Shown here: positions 44,148 through 52,045 of the stretch, one piece after another
Layout: every line of letters begins with the position of its first letter
Numbering within the stretch: position 1 is the stretch's first letter
Translations under genes and position numbers: made by a program
Assembly (NCBI RefSeq): GCF_001424875.1
Contig: NZ_LMCT01000023.1
Location: forward strand, 186,001-250,000
Origin: Kitasatospora sp. Root107
GTDB taxonomy: Bacteria; Actinomycetota; Actinomycetes; Streptomycetales; Streptomycetaceae
Direction of reading: 5' to 3'
DNA: 64,000 bases
The notes under the pieces: model-generated
What the model was told of the DNA's origin: nothing
Databases searched by the model: none
Seen by the model: only the letters and a program-made list of their open reading frames with translations

Positions 44148-45160
44148 GTGTTCGCCTTCGTTGTCTGAGTGAGCGGGATGGGAGGAGGGGTGTCCGCCGG
44201 GGGGCGGGTGCGGTGGGTGCCCTGGGAGAGGACCGTCCAGGCGACCGCGGCGGTGACCAGTGCGGTGCCCAACAGGGCGCCGGTGGGCAGGTGTTCGTCC
44301 AGCAGCAGCCATCCGAGCAGCACCGCGACGACCGGGTTGACGTACGCGTACGTGCCGGCCAGCCGCTGGTCGACCTTGGTCACCAGCCAGATGTAGGCCC
44401 AGAAGCCGACCAGCGAGCCGAGCAGCACCAGGTGCGCCCCAGCCAGCCAGAACGACACCGAGGTGAGCGCCTCCGGCCGGATCCGGGCCCACTCGCCGCC
44501 GACCGCCGAGGCGGCCAGCAGAGCGAGTCCGCCCGAGACCATCTGGACCGCCGAGCTGAGCGCGGGGCCCGCGGGCGGCCCGGCCGAGCGGTCCGGCCGG
44601 GCGGCCAGATGGCCGGCCAGCGCCCAGACCGCTGCGGCGCCCAGCACCTGGAGCGAGGGCAGCAACGGCCCGGGCTGGAAGCCGAGCAGCAGCGCCACTC
44701 CGCCCAACCCGCAGGCCACCACGGCGAGATCGGCCGTGGTCGGCCGCCCGCCGGTGGCCGCGCGCAGCACCAGCGTCCAGAGCGGCACGGTGGCGAAGCA
44801 GACACCCGCCGCCGCCGAGGGGAGCCGCTGCTCGGCCACGCTGACCAGGCCGTTGGCGCACAGGAAGTGCAGCACCCCGAGCAGGGCGAACCGCCCGGCC
44901 CGGCCGCGCAACCGCTCCCGGACGCCGTGCTCGTTCCTGACGCCGTGTTGCTTCCGGACGCCGTACTTGTTCCGCCGACGGGCGGCCCAGGCCACCGCCG
45001 TCAGCAGGATCGCCCCGGCGGCGGTGAACCGGACCCCGGCCGCGAACAGCGGGGGCGCGGCACCGACCATCACCCGGATGCCGAGGAACGTCGAGCCCCA
45101 CAGCACCCACACCGCGAGCAGTGCGGCGATGACCTGGAACCGCCGGTGCGAGCTGGTCAC
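44144..45160 (-). CDS. EamA/DMT-family exporter
   Basis: A 338-residue membrane protein with about ten helices in two EamA repeats (ALLAVWVLWGSTFLGIRVMV at the N-terminus; AGTYAYVNPVVAVLLGWLLLDE in the second half). RhtA/YdcZ-like members export amino acids and small metabolites, which fits an amino-acid-derived product. The cytosolic loop near residue 55 carries three 6-residue repeats of the form xxGVRx, encoded by 18-bp DNA repeats. The GTG at 45160 overlaps the upstream stop. Confidence 0.9.
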   Translation of the reverse strand: MTSSHRRFQVIAALLAVWVLWGSTFLGIRVMVGAAPPLFAAGVRFTAAGAILLTAVAWAARRRNKYGVRKQHGVRNEHGVRERLRGRAGRFALLGVLHFLCANGLVSVAEQRLPSAAAGVCFATVPLWTLVLRAATGGRPTTADLAVVACGLGGVALLLGFQPGPLLPSLQVLGAAAVWALAGHLAARPDRSAGPPAGPALSSAVQMVSGGLALLAASAVGGEWARIRPEALTSVSFWLAGAHLVLLGSLVGFWAYIWLVTKVDQRLAGTYAYVNPVVAVLLGWLLLDEHLPTGALLGTALVTAAVAWTVLSQGTHRTRPPADTPPPIPLTQTTKANT

Positions 45161-46233
45161 CGGGACCAGGCCAGGCTGTGATCCAGGTACCTGGCCGAGG
45201 AGTTGAGCCGCCACAGGGCGCCCCGGGTCATCGCCCGGCGGGTGGCCGAATCGGCCGCCGCGGGCTTGACCACGTTGGCGAACCAGCCGCTGGCGTGGTG
45301 GGCGTCCACCCCGATGTGCAGGTCGTGGTAGACGATCGCGGCCGGCGGCAGGTCCAGCCGGCGCCAGGCGTGCAGCACCTGGGAGAACCGGTCGGGCACC
45401 AGCCACTCGGTCATCGCCAGGAAGCCGACCGCCTCCGGGAAGAGACTGCGGTAACGGCAGCACAGCACTGCCAGGTTGCCGCTGAGCAGCGCCTCGGCGG
45501 TCAGGCCGCCCTCCAGCTCGGCGTCGCTGATCCCGAACGAGTCGATGATCTTGCCGAACAGCAGGGTGTGCACCTGCAGCGGGTCGCCGTTGCCCATCTC
45601 GTCCCAGAAGTTGGTGGCGATCTCCAACTTGGCGCCACCGCTGGTCCCGAGCTGCATCAGGGCCAGCAGGTCGTCGAACCGGGAGTCGACCGCCGACTCC
45701 TGCACGATGTACCGGCGCAGGTCCGAGGGGTTCGCCTCGTTCCGGACGAACTCGTGGTAGTACGGGTGCTTGAACGCCCGGTGCGCGCGGGTGACTTCCT
45801 TCAGCCACGGCACGTAGCTCTCGGCGTCCTCGGGGGCCCCGGCCAGCACCTCCTCGTCCAGCCGGGCGTCCTCGGCGGCCATCGTGTCGAGCTCCAGCCG
45901 CCGGGTCACGGCGTGCAGCACGACCGAGCCCTCCGCCGAGGCGCCGCTGGGGAGTTGGAGGTGCAGGGCGTAGATCCGGGACAGCAGGTACTGCTGCGCG
46001 AAGAACGCGTCCTCGTCGCCGGCCTCCCGCAGGACGGCCAACGAGCGGATGGCGTCCAGCAGTTCGGCCTGGACGGCGGGCTCGCCGAAGGCCCGGTCCA
46101 GCTCCTCGGCACCCCGGGTCAGCCAGGGCAGGAACGACTCGACGAACTCACGGGACGGGCGGGCGCCGAATCCGGGGGCCGGCTCGGCCGCATCGACGGC
46201 GGTGACCGGCTGTTCGGCCGTTGCGGTGCTCAT
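45157..46233 (-). CDS. Iron-containing redox enzyme, haem-oxygenase-like diiron fold
   Basis: A 358-residue all-helical protein of the haem-oxygenase-like non-haem iron family (HDO: UndA, BesC, SznF central domain). Family-like segments are AFKHPYYHEFVRNEANPSDL, YIVQESAVDSRFDDLLALMQ, NFWDEMGNGDPLQVHTLLF and the C-terminal YHDLHIGVDAHHASGW, which supply the Glu/His ligands. Known members use O2 for C-C cleavage, N-oxygenation or desaturation of amino and fatty acids. First gene of the overlapping run; AGGAG lies just before the ATG. Confidence 0.85.
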   Translation of the reverse strand: MSTATAEQPVTAVDAAEPAPGFGARPSREFVESFLPWLTRGAEELDRAFGEPAVQAELLDAIRSLAVLREAGDEDAFFAQQYLLSRIYALHLQLPSGASAEGSVVLHAVTRRLELDTMAAEDARLDEEVLAGAPEDAESYVPWLKEVTRAHRAFKHPYYHEFVRNEANPSDLRRYIVQESAVDSRFDDLLALMQLGTSGGAKLEIATNFWDEMGNGDPLQVHTLLFGKIIDSFGISDAELEGGLTAEALLSGNLAVLCCRYRSLFPEAVGFLAMTEWLVPDRFSQVLHAWRRLDLPPAAIVYHDLHIGVDAHHASGWFANVVKPAAADSATRRAMTRGALWRLNSSARYLDHSLAWSR

Positions 46234-46264
46234 GGTTCTCCTCGGGTGTGGGATTCGGACGGAC

Positions 46265-47716
46265 TCAGGCCGAGGGCTGCCGGGCCGCGCGGCGCAGGAA
46301 GTAGGCGATCAGGGCCACGCCCACCGCGGTCAGCGCGACGTCCACGCCGACCCCGAGCTGGATGCCGTCCAGCAGGGCCGCGGCGGAGCCGGTGTCCTGG
46401 TGACCGGAGGCGCCGAGCGCCACCATCGAGCTGAGCAGCGGGATGCCGAGGGTGAAGCCGATCTGCTGGGTGAGCGTGGTCAGGCCGGTGGCCAGGCCCT
46501 GCTCCTCGTTCGGCAGGCCGGAGGTGGCGGTCACGTTGAAGGCGACGATCGCGGTCACGTTGCCGTAGAAGCCGACCCCGAGCACCGCCAGGACCAGGGC
46601 GAACCAGCCCTTCTCCGCACCGAGGAAGAGCAGCGGCAGGTTGGCCACCGCCTGCACCAGCAGACCGCCGACCAGCACGTTCCGGCTGCCGAACCGGCCG
46701 ATCAGCTTCGGCGCGCCGAGACCGGCCAGCACCGCGGCCACACCCGGCACCGCGAAGGCCAGGCCGGTGGCCATCGCCGAGTAGTGCAGCACCTCCTGGA
46801 GATACAGCGTCATCATGAAGACCACCGCGGTCTCCATGCCGAAGGCCAGGAAGCCGCCGATGTTGCCCCACTTGACCGAGGGACGGTTGAGGATCCGGAC
46901 CGAGGCCAGCGGGGCGACCGCCTTGCGCTCGATCAGGTAGAAGGCGGTCAGCAGCAGCGCGGCGACGAGCAGCGAGCCGAGCGCGACCGGGTCGCCCCAG
47001 CCGGAGCTGCCGGCGGCGGTGAAGCCGTAGGTCAGCGCGAGCAGGCCACCGGTGACCGTGACGGCGCCGGGGATGTCCAGCTTCACCTGCTCCGGGGTCC
47101 GGCTCTCCTTGATCACGGCGGGCGCCACGAACAGCACCAGCAGCGCGATCGGCACGTTGAGCAGGAAGGCCCAGCGCCAGGTCAGCACATCGGTCAGGAC
47201 GCCGCCGAGCAGCGCGCCGACGGTGAAACCACCGGACAGCAGCGCACCGTTGAGGCCGAGCGCCTTGTCGCGGAGCGCGCCCTCCGGGAAGGCGGTGGTG
47301 AGCAGCGAGAGCGCCGCCGGGGTGGCCATCGCGGTGGCCAGGCCCTGCAGCACCCGGGCCACGATGATCAGCTGCTGACTGTCCGTCAGGCCGCCGAGCA
47401 GCGAGGCGGCGGCCAGCAGGACCATCCCGCCGAGGAACAGCCGACGGCGGCCGAACAGGTCACCGAACCGGCCGAACAGCAGGGTGAAGCCGGCGGCCGG
47501 CAGCGCGAACGCGGTGGCCACCCACTGCAGGTTCGCCTTCGAGAAGGCCAGGTCGGCGCCGAGGTCCGGCAGGGCGACGTTGAGGATCGAGAAGTCGACC
47601 GTGAGCATGAACTGAGTGCCCAGCAGCAGGGCGAGGATCAGCTTGTGCTGACCCGACAACCGGGTCGGTGCCGGCGGCGGGTCTGCCACCAGGGGGGTTT
47701 CGGCCAGGACAGCCAT
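46265..47716 (-). CDS. MFS drug exporter (DHA2, 14-TM type)
   Basis: A 483-residue major-facilitator antiporter with VDFSILNVALPDL in TM1, the motif-A loop GRFGDLFGRRRLFLGG, RVLQGLATAMATPAALSLL (motif B) and about 14 hydrophobic helices. It should export the cluster product or related drugs with proton exchange. It ends 31 nt before the diiron oxidase gene on the same strand, so it is probably the first gene of the operon. Motifs at 47800-47831 and 47839-47874 lie upstream. Confidence 0.92.
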   Translation of the reverse strand: MAVLAETPLVADPPPAPTRLSGQHKLILALLLGTQFMLTVDFSILNVALPDLGADLAFSKANLQWVATAFALPAAGFTLLFGRFGDLFGRRRLFLGGMVLLAAASLLGGLTDSQQLIIVARVLQGLATAMATPAALSLLTTAFPEGALRDKALGLNGALLSGGFTVGALLGGVLTDVLTWRWAFLLNVPIALLVLFVAPAVIKESRTPEQVKLDIPGAVTVTGGLLALTYGFTAAGSSGWGDPVALGSLLVAALLLTAFYLIERKAVAPLASVRILNRPSVKWGNIGGFLAFGMETAVVFMMTLYLQEVLHYSAMATGLAFAVPGVAAVLAGLGAPKLIGRFGSRNVLVGGLLVQAVANLPLLFLGAEKGWFALVLAVLGVGFYGNVTAIVAFNVTATSGLPNEEQGLATGLTTLTQQIGFTLGIPLLSSMVALGASGHQDTGSAAALLDGIQLGVGVDVALTAVGVALIAYFLRRAARQPSA

Positions 47717-47799
47717 CGGAGCGGGCTCGCTTTCTTGGAGTCAGTACGACTCCGAAAACGATGCCGGGCCCGGCCGGGCCGCCCCAGGGGTTCCGGGGT

Positions 47800-47831
47800 C
47801 AGCAAGCTGCAGGTGCGGTGGCAGCAACCTG
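47800..47831. promoter_or_regulatory. Paired CAGC-AA-GCTG motif upstream of the biosynthetic operon
   Basis: CAGCAAGCTG (47800-47809) and CAGCAACCTG (47822-47831) are spaced 22 bp, two helical turns, and lie 84-115 bp before the MFS start. The motif recurs at 36269-36299 and 35893-35902. Confidence 0.4.
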
Positions 47832-47838
47832 GCAGACT

Positions 47839-47874
47839 TTGCACTAGTGCATATATGTGTTGCACCTAGTTCAA
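47839..47874. promoter_or_regulatory. Double TTGCAC operator over the acetyltransferase promoter
   Basis: Two dyads, TTGCAC TA GTGCAT (47839-47852) and TTGCAC CTA GTTCAA (47860-47874), repeat every 21 bp. The second TTGCAC is a -35 box, 17 nt before TAGCGT (47883-47888), which lies 7 nt before the ATG at 47896. A bound repressor would block this promoter. Confidence 0.6.
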
Positions 47875-47895
47875 TGGAAGGCTAGCGTTGTCGGC

Positions 47896-48489
47896 ATGAC
47901 CGCGAAGCTGCCCTCCCCCGTTGTCCTGACCGGCCGTCACGTCCGGCTGGAGCCGCTCACCCCCGCCCACGCCGCCGACCTCTTCGAGGCGGCCGGGGGC
48001 GACGAGGAGGTGTTCCGCTGGGTCCCGGTCCCGATCCCCGGCACCCCCGGCGAGATGGTCGCCAACGTCACCGACCGGATCGACGACCCGAGCTGCGACC
48101 CCTTCGCGGTCATCCAGCTGGGCACCGGCAAGGCGGTCGGCGTCACCTGCTACTTCGACGCCTCCGCCGGCGACGAGAGCCTGGAGATCGGCGGCACCTG
48201 GTACGGCCGCCAGGTCTGGCGGACCGCGATCAACACCGAGTCCAAGCTGCTGCTGCTTCGGCATGCCTTCGAGGAGCTCGGCATGGGCCGGGTCTGCTGG
48301 AAGACCGACCACCTCAACGAGCGCTCGCAGAACGCGATCAAGCGCCTCGGCGCCCGGTACGAGGGCACCTTCCGCCGCTCCCGCCAGCGCCGGGACGGCA
48401 GCTGGCGGGACAGCGTGTACTTCTCGATGCTCGCCGACGAGTGGCCCGTGGCCAAGGAACGGCTGAGCAACCGCCTCGCGGCGGGCTGA
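47896..48489 (+). CDS. GNAT-family N-acetyltransferase (RimJ/RimL type)
   Basis: A 197-residue acetyltransferase. It has the RimJ-like N-terminus VVLTGRHVRLEPLTPAHAADL, EIGGTWYGRQVWRTAINTESKLLLLRHAFEELGMGRV and the acceptor region KTDHLNERSQNAIKRLGA with the Q/R-x-x-G/A acetyl-CoA loop partly altered. Targets are protein N-termini or small amines; a self-protection role for the cluster product is possible. It is divergent from the MFS gene. Promoter spacing suggests a leaderless mRNA starting at ATG 47896. Confidence 0.85.
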   Translation: MTAKLPSPVVLTGRHVRLEPLTPAHAADLFEAAGGDEEVFRWVPVPIPGTPGEMVANVTDRIDDPSCDPFAVIQLGTGKAVGVTCYFDASAGDESLEIGGTWYGRQVWRTAINTESKLLLLRHAFEELGMGRVCWKTDHLNERSQNAIKRLGARYEGTFRRSRQRRDGSWRDSVYFSMLADEWPVAKERLSNRLAAG

Positions 48490-48511
48490 CGGGGCAGGGG
48501 CCCTCCCGGTC

Positions 48512-50326
48512 CTACTCCATCCCGGCGAGCACCAGCGGCAGCCGGCTGACCCCGGCCGGGGTGATCCGGACCGGGACGCCCCAGTCCTGCTGGTGGACGT
48601 GGCAGGCGGGGTACTCGATCTCCGGGTCGTCGTCGCAGGAGGCGGCCATCGCCGAGACGTGCAGGACGCCCTCGGTGAGCTGGTCCGAGAGGACCAGCTC
48701 ACGGGTGAGGTCGGAGTCGGCGCCCGCGCCGGAGAGCAGCAGCTCGGGCGGGGTGGAGCTGACCAGCAGGCGGGTGGACGGGCCGTAGCGCTCGTCCAGC
48801 TTCTGCCCGCTGGGGGCCTGGAAGACCACCTCCAGGCGGAGCGCGCCCGGCGCCACCTCGGTCGCGGCGCGCTGGGTACGGTGCGCGACCGCGTCCACCC
48901 GGACGGCCTCCTCGGGGAGCCGGAGCCTGGTCAGCCGGTGCCGGGCCGACTCCACCACCACGATGTCCTCGCCCACCAGCACCGCGCCGGAGGGCTCGCG
49001 GAGATCGGTGGCCAGCGTGCTGACCTCGCCCGTGGCCGGGTCGAAGCGGCGCAGCGCGTGGTTGTACGTGTCGGCGATCGCCACCGACCCGTCGGGCAGC
49101 ACGGTCACCCCGAGCGGGTGCTGGAGCAGGGCCTGGTCGGCCGCGCCGTCCCGGTGCCCGAAGTCGAACAGACCGGTGCCGACCGCTGTGTGCACGGACT
49201 GTGTTTCACGTGAAACCCAACGGACCGCCGAGGTCTCCGAGTCGGCGACCCAGAGCCGCTCGCCGTCCGCCGAGACCGCGAGCCCGGACGGCTGGGCGAA
49301 CCACGCCTCCGCGACCGGCCCGTCCACCAGGCCCTCGTTGGTGGTCCCGGCCGCGACCGCGACCGTCTCCGCCGCCGGGTCGTACGCCCAGAGCTGGTGC
49401 ACCCCCGCCATCGCGATCCAGACCCGGCCGTCGAAGAACGCCACGTCCCACGGCGAGGAGAGGTCGACCCCGGCGGCCGGCCCCTCGGTCGGGGAACCCT
49501 GCCACCACTGCTTCCCGGTGCCCGCCAGCGTGCTGACCGAACCGTCCGCCAGCCGGACCGCGCGCAGCGCGTGGTTCACCGTGTCGGCCACCACCACGTC
49601 GTAGCCGAGCCCCTCGGGCGCCAGCGCCAAACCCTGCGGCTCGCTGAACCGGGGCGCCGTACCGTCCACGAACCCGCGCTCGCCGTCGCCGATCCGCCGC
49701 ACCACCGTCTCGCCGTCCTCGGCCAGCTCCACCAGCGAGTGGTGCCCCGAGTCCGCGACCAGGTAGTGCCCGTCCGGCAGCCGGACCGCCTTGCCCGGGA
49801 ACTTCAGGTCCCCCGCCACCGGCTCCGGCGCCACGTACGGGCCGTCGCCGCGCCGCAGCGTCCCCTTGGCGGTGTGCTCCGCCTCCAGCTCCTCGACCAG
49901 CTTGGCGATCGCGTGCGCATGCCCCTCACCGGCATGCTGAGCGACCACATACCCCTCCGGGTCGACCACCACCAGCGTCGGCCAGGCCCGCACGGCGTAC
50001 TGCTTCCAGGTCACCAACTCCGGGTCGTCCAGCACCGGGTGGTGCACCTCGTACCGGGCCACCGCGTCCACCACGGCCTGGTGGTCGGCCTCGTGCACGA
50101 ACTTGGGCGAGTGGACGCCGACGATCACCACCGTGTCACGGTGCTTCTCCTCCAGCTCCCGCAGCTCGTCCAGGACGTGGAGACAGTTGATGCAGCAGAA
50201 GGTCCAGAAGTCGAGGACGAGAATCTTGCCGCGGAAGTCCGCCAGCGACAGATCCTTGCCGCCGGTGTTGAGCCAGCCGCCCTTCCCCACCAGTTCGGGG
50301 GCGCGGACACGTGCACGAGTAGCCAT
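48512..50326 (-). CDS. NHL-repeat thioredoxin-fold protein (NHLRC2-like)
   Basis: A 604-residue protein with an N-terminal thioredoxin-like domain (LVLDFWTFCCINCLHVLDEL, with a CxxC redox pair near residue 45), a six-bladed NHL beta-propeller (repeated LADTVNHALR / VADSETSAVRW / IADTYNHALRRFD blades) and a C-terminal beta domain. It matches NHLRC2-type proteins; the bacterial role is unproven, with redox or scaffold function likely. A parS-like sequence is embedded at 49202-49217. A longer in-frame start at 50359 is possible. Confidence 0.9.
   Translation of the reverse strand: MATRARVRAPELVGKGGWLNTGGKDLSLADFRGKILVLDFWTFCCINCLHVLDELRELEEKHRDTVVIVGVHSPKFVHEADHQAVVDAVARYEVHHPVLDDPELVTWKQYAVRAWPTLVVVDPEGYVVAQHAGEGHAHAIAKLVEELEAEHTAKGTLRRGDGPYVAPEPVAGDLKFPGKAVRLPDGHYLVADSGHHSLVELAEDGETVVRRIGDGERGFVDGTAPRFSEPQGLALAPEGLGYDVVVADTVNHALRAVRLADGSVSTLAGTGKQWWQGSPTEGPAAGVDLSSPWDVAFFDGRVWIAMAGVHQLWAYDPAAETVAVAAGTTNEGLVDGPVAEAWFAQPSGLAVSADGERLWVADSETSAVRWVSRETQSVHTAVGTGLFDFGHRDGAADQALLQHPLGVTVLPDGSVAIADTYNHALRRFDPATGEVSTLATDLREPSGAVLVGEDIVVVESARHRLTRLRLPEEAVRVDAVAHRTQRAATEVAPGALRLEVVFQAPSGQKLDERYGPSTRLLVSSTPPELLLSGAGADSDLTRELVLSDQLTEGVLHVSAMAASCDDDPEIEYPACHVHQQDWGVPVRITPAGVSRLPLVLAGME
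49202..49217. other. parS-like ParB-binding site inside the NHL gene
   Basis: GTTTCACGTGAAAC is a perfect 14-bp palindrome. With flanks it matches 15 of 16 positions of the streptomycete parS consensus TGTTTCACGTGAAACA. On the coding strand it reads V-S-R-E-T between propeller blades. Confidence 0.85.
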
Positions 50327-50374
50327 GCCCCAATCAAACCTCACGGGCAGTGCCCGCATTCCGGTCGGGGAGCT

Positions 50375-51406
50375 TCAGCTGGTAGGGCGCGGCCTGCGCT
50401 GATGTTTGGCTGCCTTATAGGCGCCGACGGACTTTCGTGAGGAGCGCCAGACTCCATCGGAACCTTGTACGGCGTTCAGGCGGCCACGTTGTGCCGCTTG
50501 CCGGAGCGCCGCCAGGGAGAGCTCTTCGTCAACGAGGGCAGCGAGCGGCACCATTCTGGCCGGACCGGCCACGTTCGGGACGATGAAGCGGTTGAGGTTG
50601 TCCTCCATCGCCCTGGCGATGAGTTCTCCGAGGGCGCCGCAGTCTCCGGCGTCCGCCCTGCGCAACGCGGTCAGGTACGCCTCCCGCTGCCGCTTGAAGA
50701 TGATGATCGGCGGGTACCCGAGCCGGACCAGGACGAGGTTCATGACGAGCCGGCCCGTTCGACCGTTGCCGTCGAGGAACGGATGGATCCTCTCGAACTG
50801 GTTGTGAATGCCTGCCAGTTCCTCGGGTAGCGGGCGCCCGAGATCCTCGCTTCTCTCGATCTTTTGGCCGAGCGTGCAGACATCACCCACCCACTGCTCG
50901 ACCTGCGCCGGCACGAGCGGCCACCGTGGAGGCACCATCCCTTCGGCGAAAGCCGCGATGTCGTGCTCGCGGAAGTTGCCAGGCCCTTCGCGATCGCCAG
51001 CTTCCGGATGGGGGGCAACGTTCCAGACCGGCGTCATGGCGGCGTGGTGGATATGGCGGATCTCGCTGAGCGTGATGAGCCGGCCGTCGTGCCAGGCATC
51101 CGGCTCGAGGGCCTGGCCGTAGACCCATCGAGCCGCGTCGGCATAGCCCTGGACCTCGTTGTACTCGCGAAGCGGCTTCGCTCCGACCGCTCGCCCCTGG
51201 TCCAGGAGGGCCTGCACCTCGCGCAGGACCAGCGTGTTGCCCTCCAGTGCCGTGGAGTGGTGCGCCTCCTGGTGCCAGATGTCGTCCCAGATCTCGTGGG
51301 CTTCTCTGGGGCTGGGGAGCCCGCCGAAGCGCTCGTTGAGCTCTGTCAGCGCTCCGCTGAGTCGGTTGTAGACGGTGCTGCGGCTGGGCCTGCCTCGTCC
51401 GGCCAC
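50375..51406 (-). CDS. Fic-domain protein with N-terminal inhibitory motif
   Basis: A 343-residue Fic enzyme. HPFLDGNGRTGR (residues 208-219) is the complete HxFx(D/E)GNGRxxR catalytic loop that moves AMP from ATP to a hydroxyl side chain. STALEGN (51-57) is the (S/T)xxxE(G/N) inhibitory helix, so it is a class II, self-restrained Fic. The C-terminal ~60 residues (LSLAALRQAAQRGRLNAVQGSDGVWRSS) look like a small HTH/winged domain. The GTG at 51406 follows GAGGAC by 4-6 nt; an ATG at 51439 is possible. An inverted repeat straddles its promoter. Confidence 0.88.
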   Translation of the reverse strand: MAGRGRPSRSTVYNRLSGALTELNERFGGLPSPREAHEIWDDIWHQEAHHSTALEGNTLVLREVQALLDQGRAVGAKPLREYNEVQGYADAARWVYGQALEPDAWHDGRLITLSEIRHIHHAAMTPVWNVAPHPEAGDREGPGNFREHDIAAFAEGMVPPRWPLVPAQVEQWVGDVCTLGQKIERSEDLGRPLPEELAGIHNQFERIHPFLDGNGRTGRLVMNLVLVRLGYPPIIIFKRQREAYLTALRRADAGDCGALGELIARAMEDNLNRFIVPNVAGPARMVPLAALVDEELSLAALRQAAQRGRLNAVQGSDGVWRSSRKSVGAYKAAKHQRRPRPTS

Positions 51407-51425
51407 TGTCGTCCTCGTCCTTCCA

Positions 51426-51472
51426 CAGAGTTGATACATGCCGTCAGGAGCAAATTGAACTTATCAACTCTG
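51426..51472. promoter_or_regulatory. 11-bp inverted repeat at the fic promoter
   Basis: CAGAGTTGATA (51426-51436) and TATCAACTCTG (51462-51472) are perfect inverted copies separated by 25 bp. The site lies 20-66 bp upstream of the GTG start and could be an autoregulatory operator. Confidence 0.55.
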
Positions 51473-51562
51473 CAAGGCCCCGAGCGCGTTACGTGCCTTG
51501 TTCACTCTCTCGAGGGCAGTATTTCTCCCGGCGGGATCCGACACGACGTCAGGCGGTGCGAG

Positions 51563-52045
51563 ATGAAGTACGTGGTCAGGGAGCGGCTGTTCTCGATCGG
51601 GGACGACTACTGGATCGAGGACGCGGACGGCGACAAGGCGTTCCTGGTGGATGCCAAGGTGATGCGGCTGCGGGACACCTTCGAGCTGAAGGACCGGCAG
51701 GGGCGGGTGGTCGCGGTGATCAAGGAGAAGGCGCTGACCGTCCGGGACGCGATGAAGATCGAGAACAGTGACGGGGACGTGGTGGCCACCGTTCGGAAGA
51801 AGCTGTTCACGCCGTTCCGGGACAAGTACCACGTGGAGCTGGCGGACGGCGGCGAGCTGGAGATCCACGGGAATCTGATCGACAAGGAGTACCGGGTCGA
51901 GGCGCACGGGGAGACCGTGGCCGAGATCTCCCGCAAGTGGTTCCGGCTCAGGGACACCTACGGGGTGAAGGTGGCCGACGCGGCGGACGCCGGGCTGCTG
52001 CTCGCCGTGTCGGTCTGCGTCGACCACCTGGTGGAGGAGGACTAG
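51563..52045 (+). CDS. LURP-one-related (Tubby-like/YxjI) protein
   Basis: A 160-residue beta-rich protein. The repeated pattern of short strands (RLFSIGDDYWIEDADGDKAFLVDAK, FELKDRQGRVVAVIKEK, MKIENSDGDVVATVRKKLF) matches the LURP-one/scramblase-like barrel family with a central hydrophobic helix near the C-terminus (GLLLAVSVCVDHL). In bacteria these are conserved proteins of unknown function. Its 3' end overlaps the convergent glutathionylspermidine-synthase-like gene by 4 nt. Confidence 0.82.
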   Translation: MKYVVRERLFSIGDDYWIEDADGDKAFLVDAKVMRLRDTFELKDRQGRVVAVIKEKALTVRDAMKIENSDGDVVATVRKKLFTPFRDKYHVELADGGELEIHGNLIDKEYRVEAHGETVAEISRKWFRLRDTYGVKVADAADAGLLLAVSVCVDHLVEED

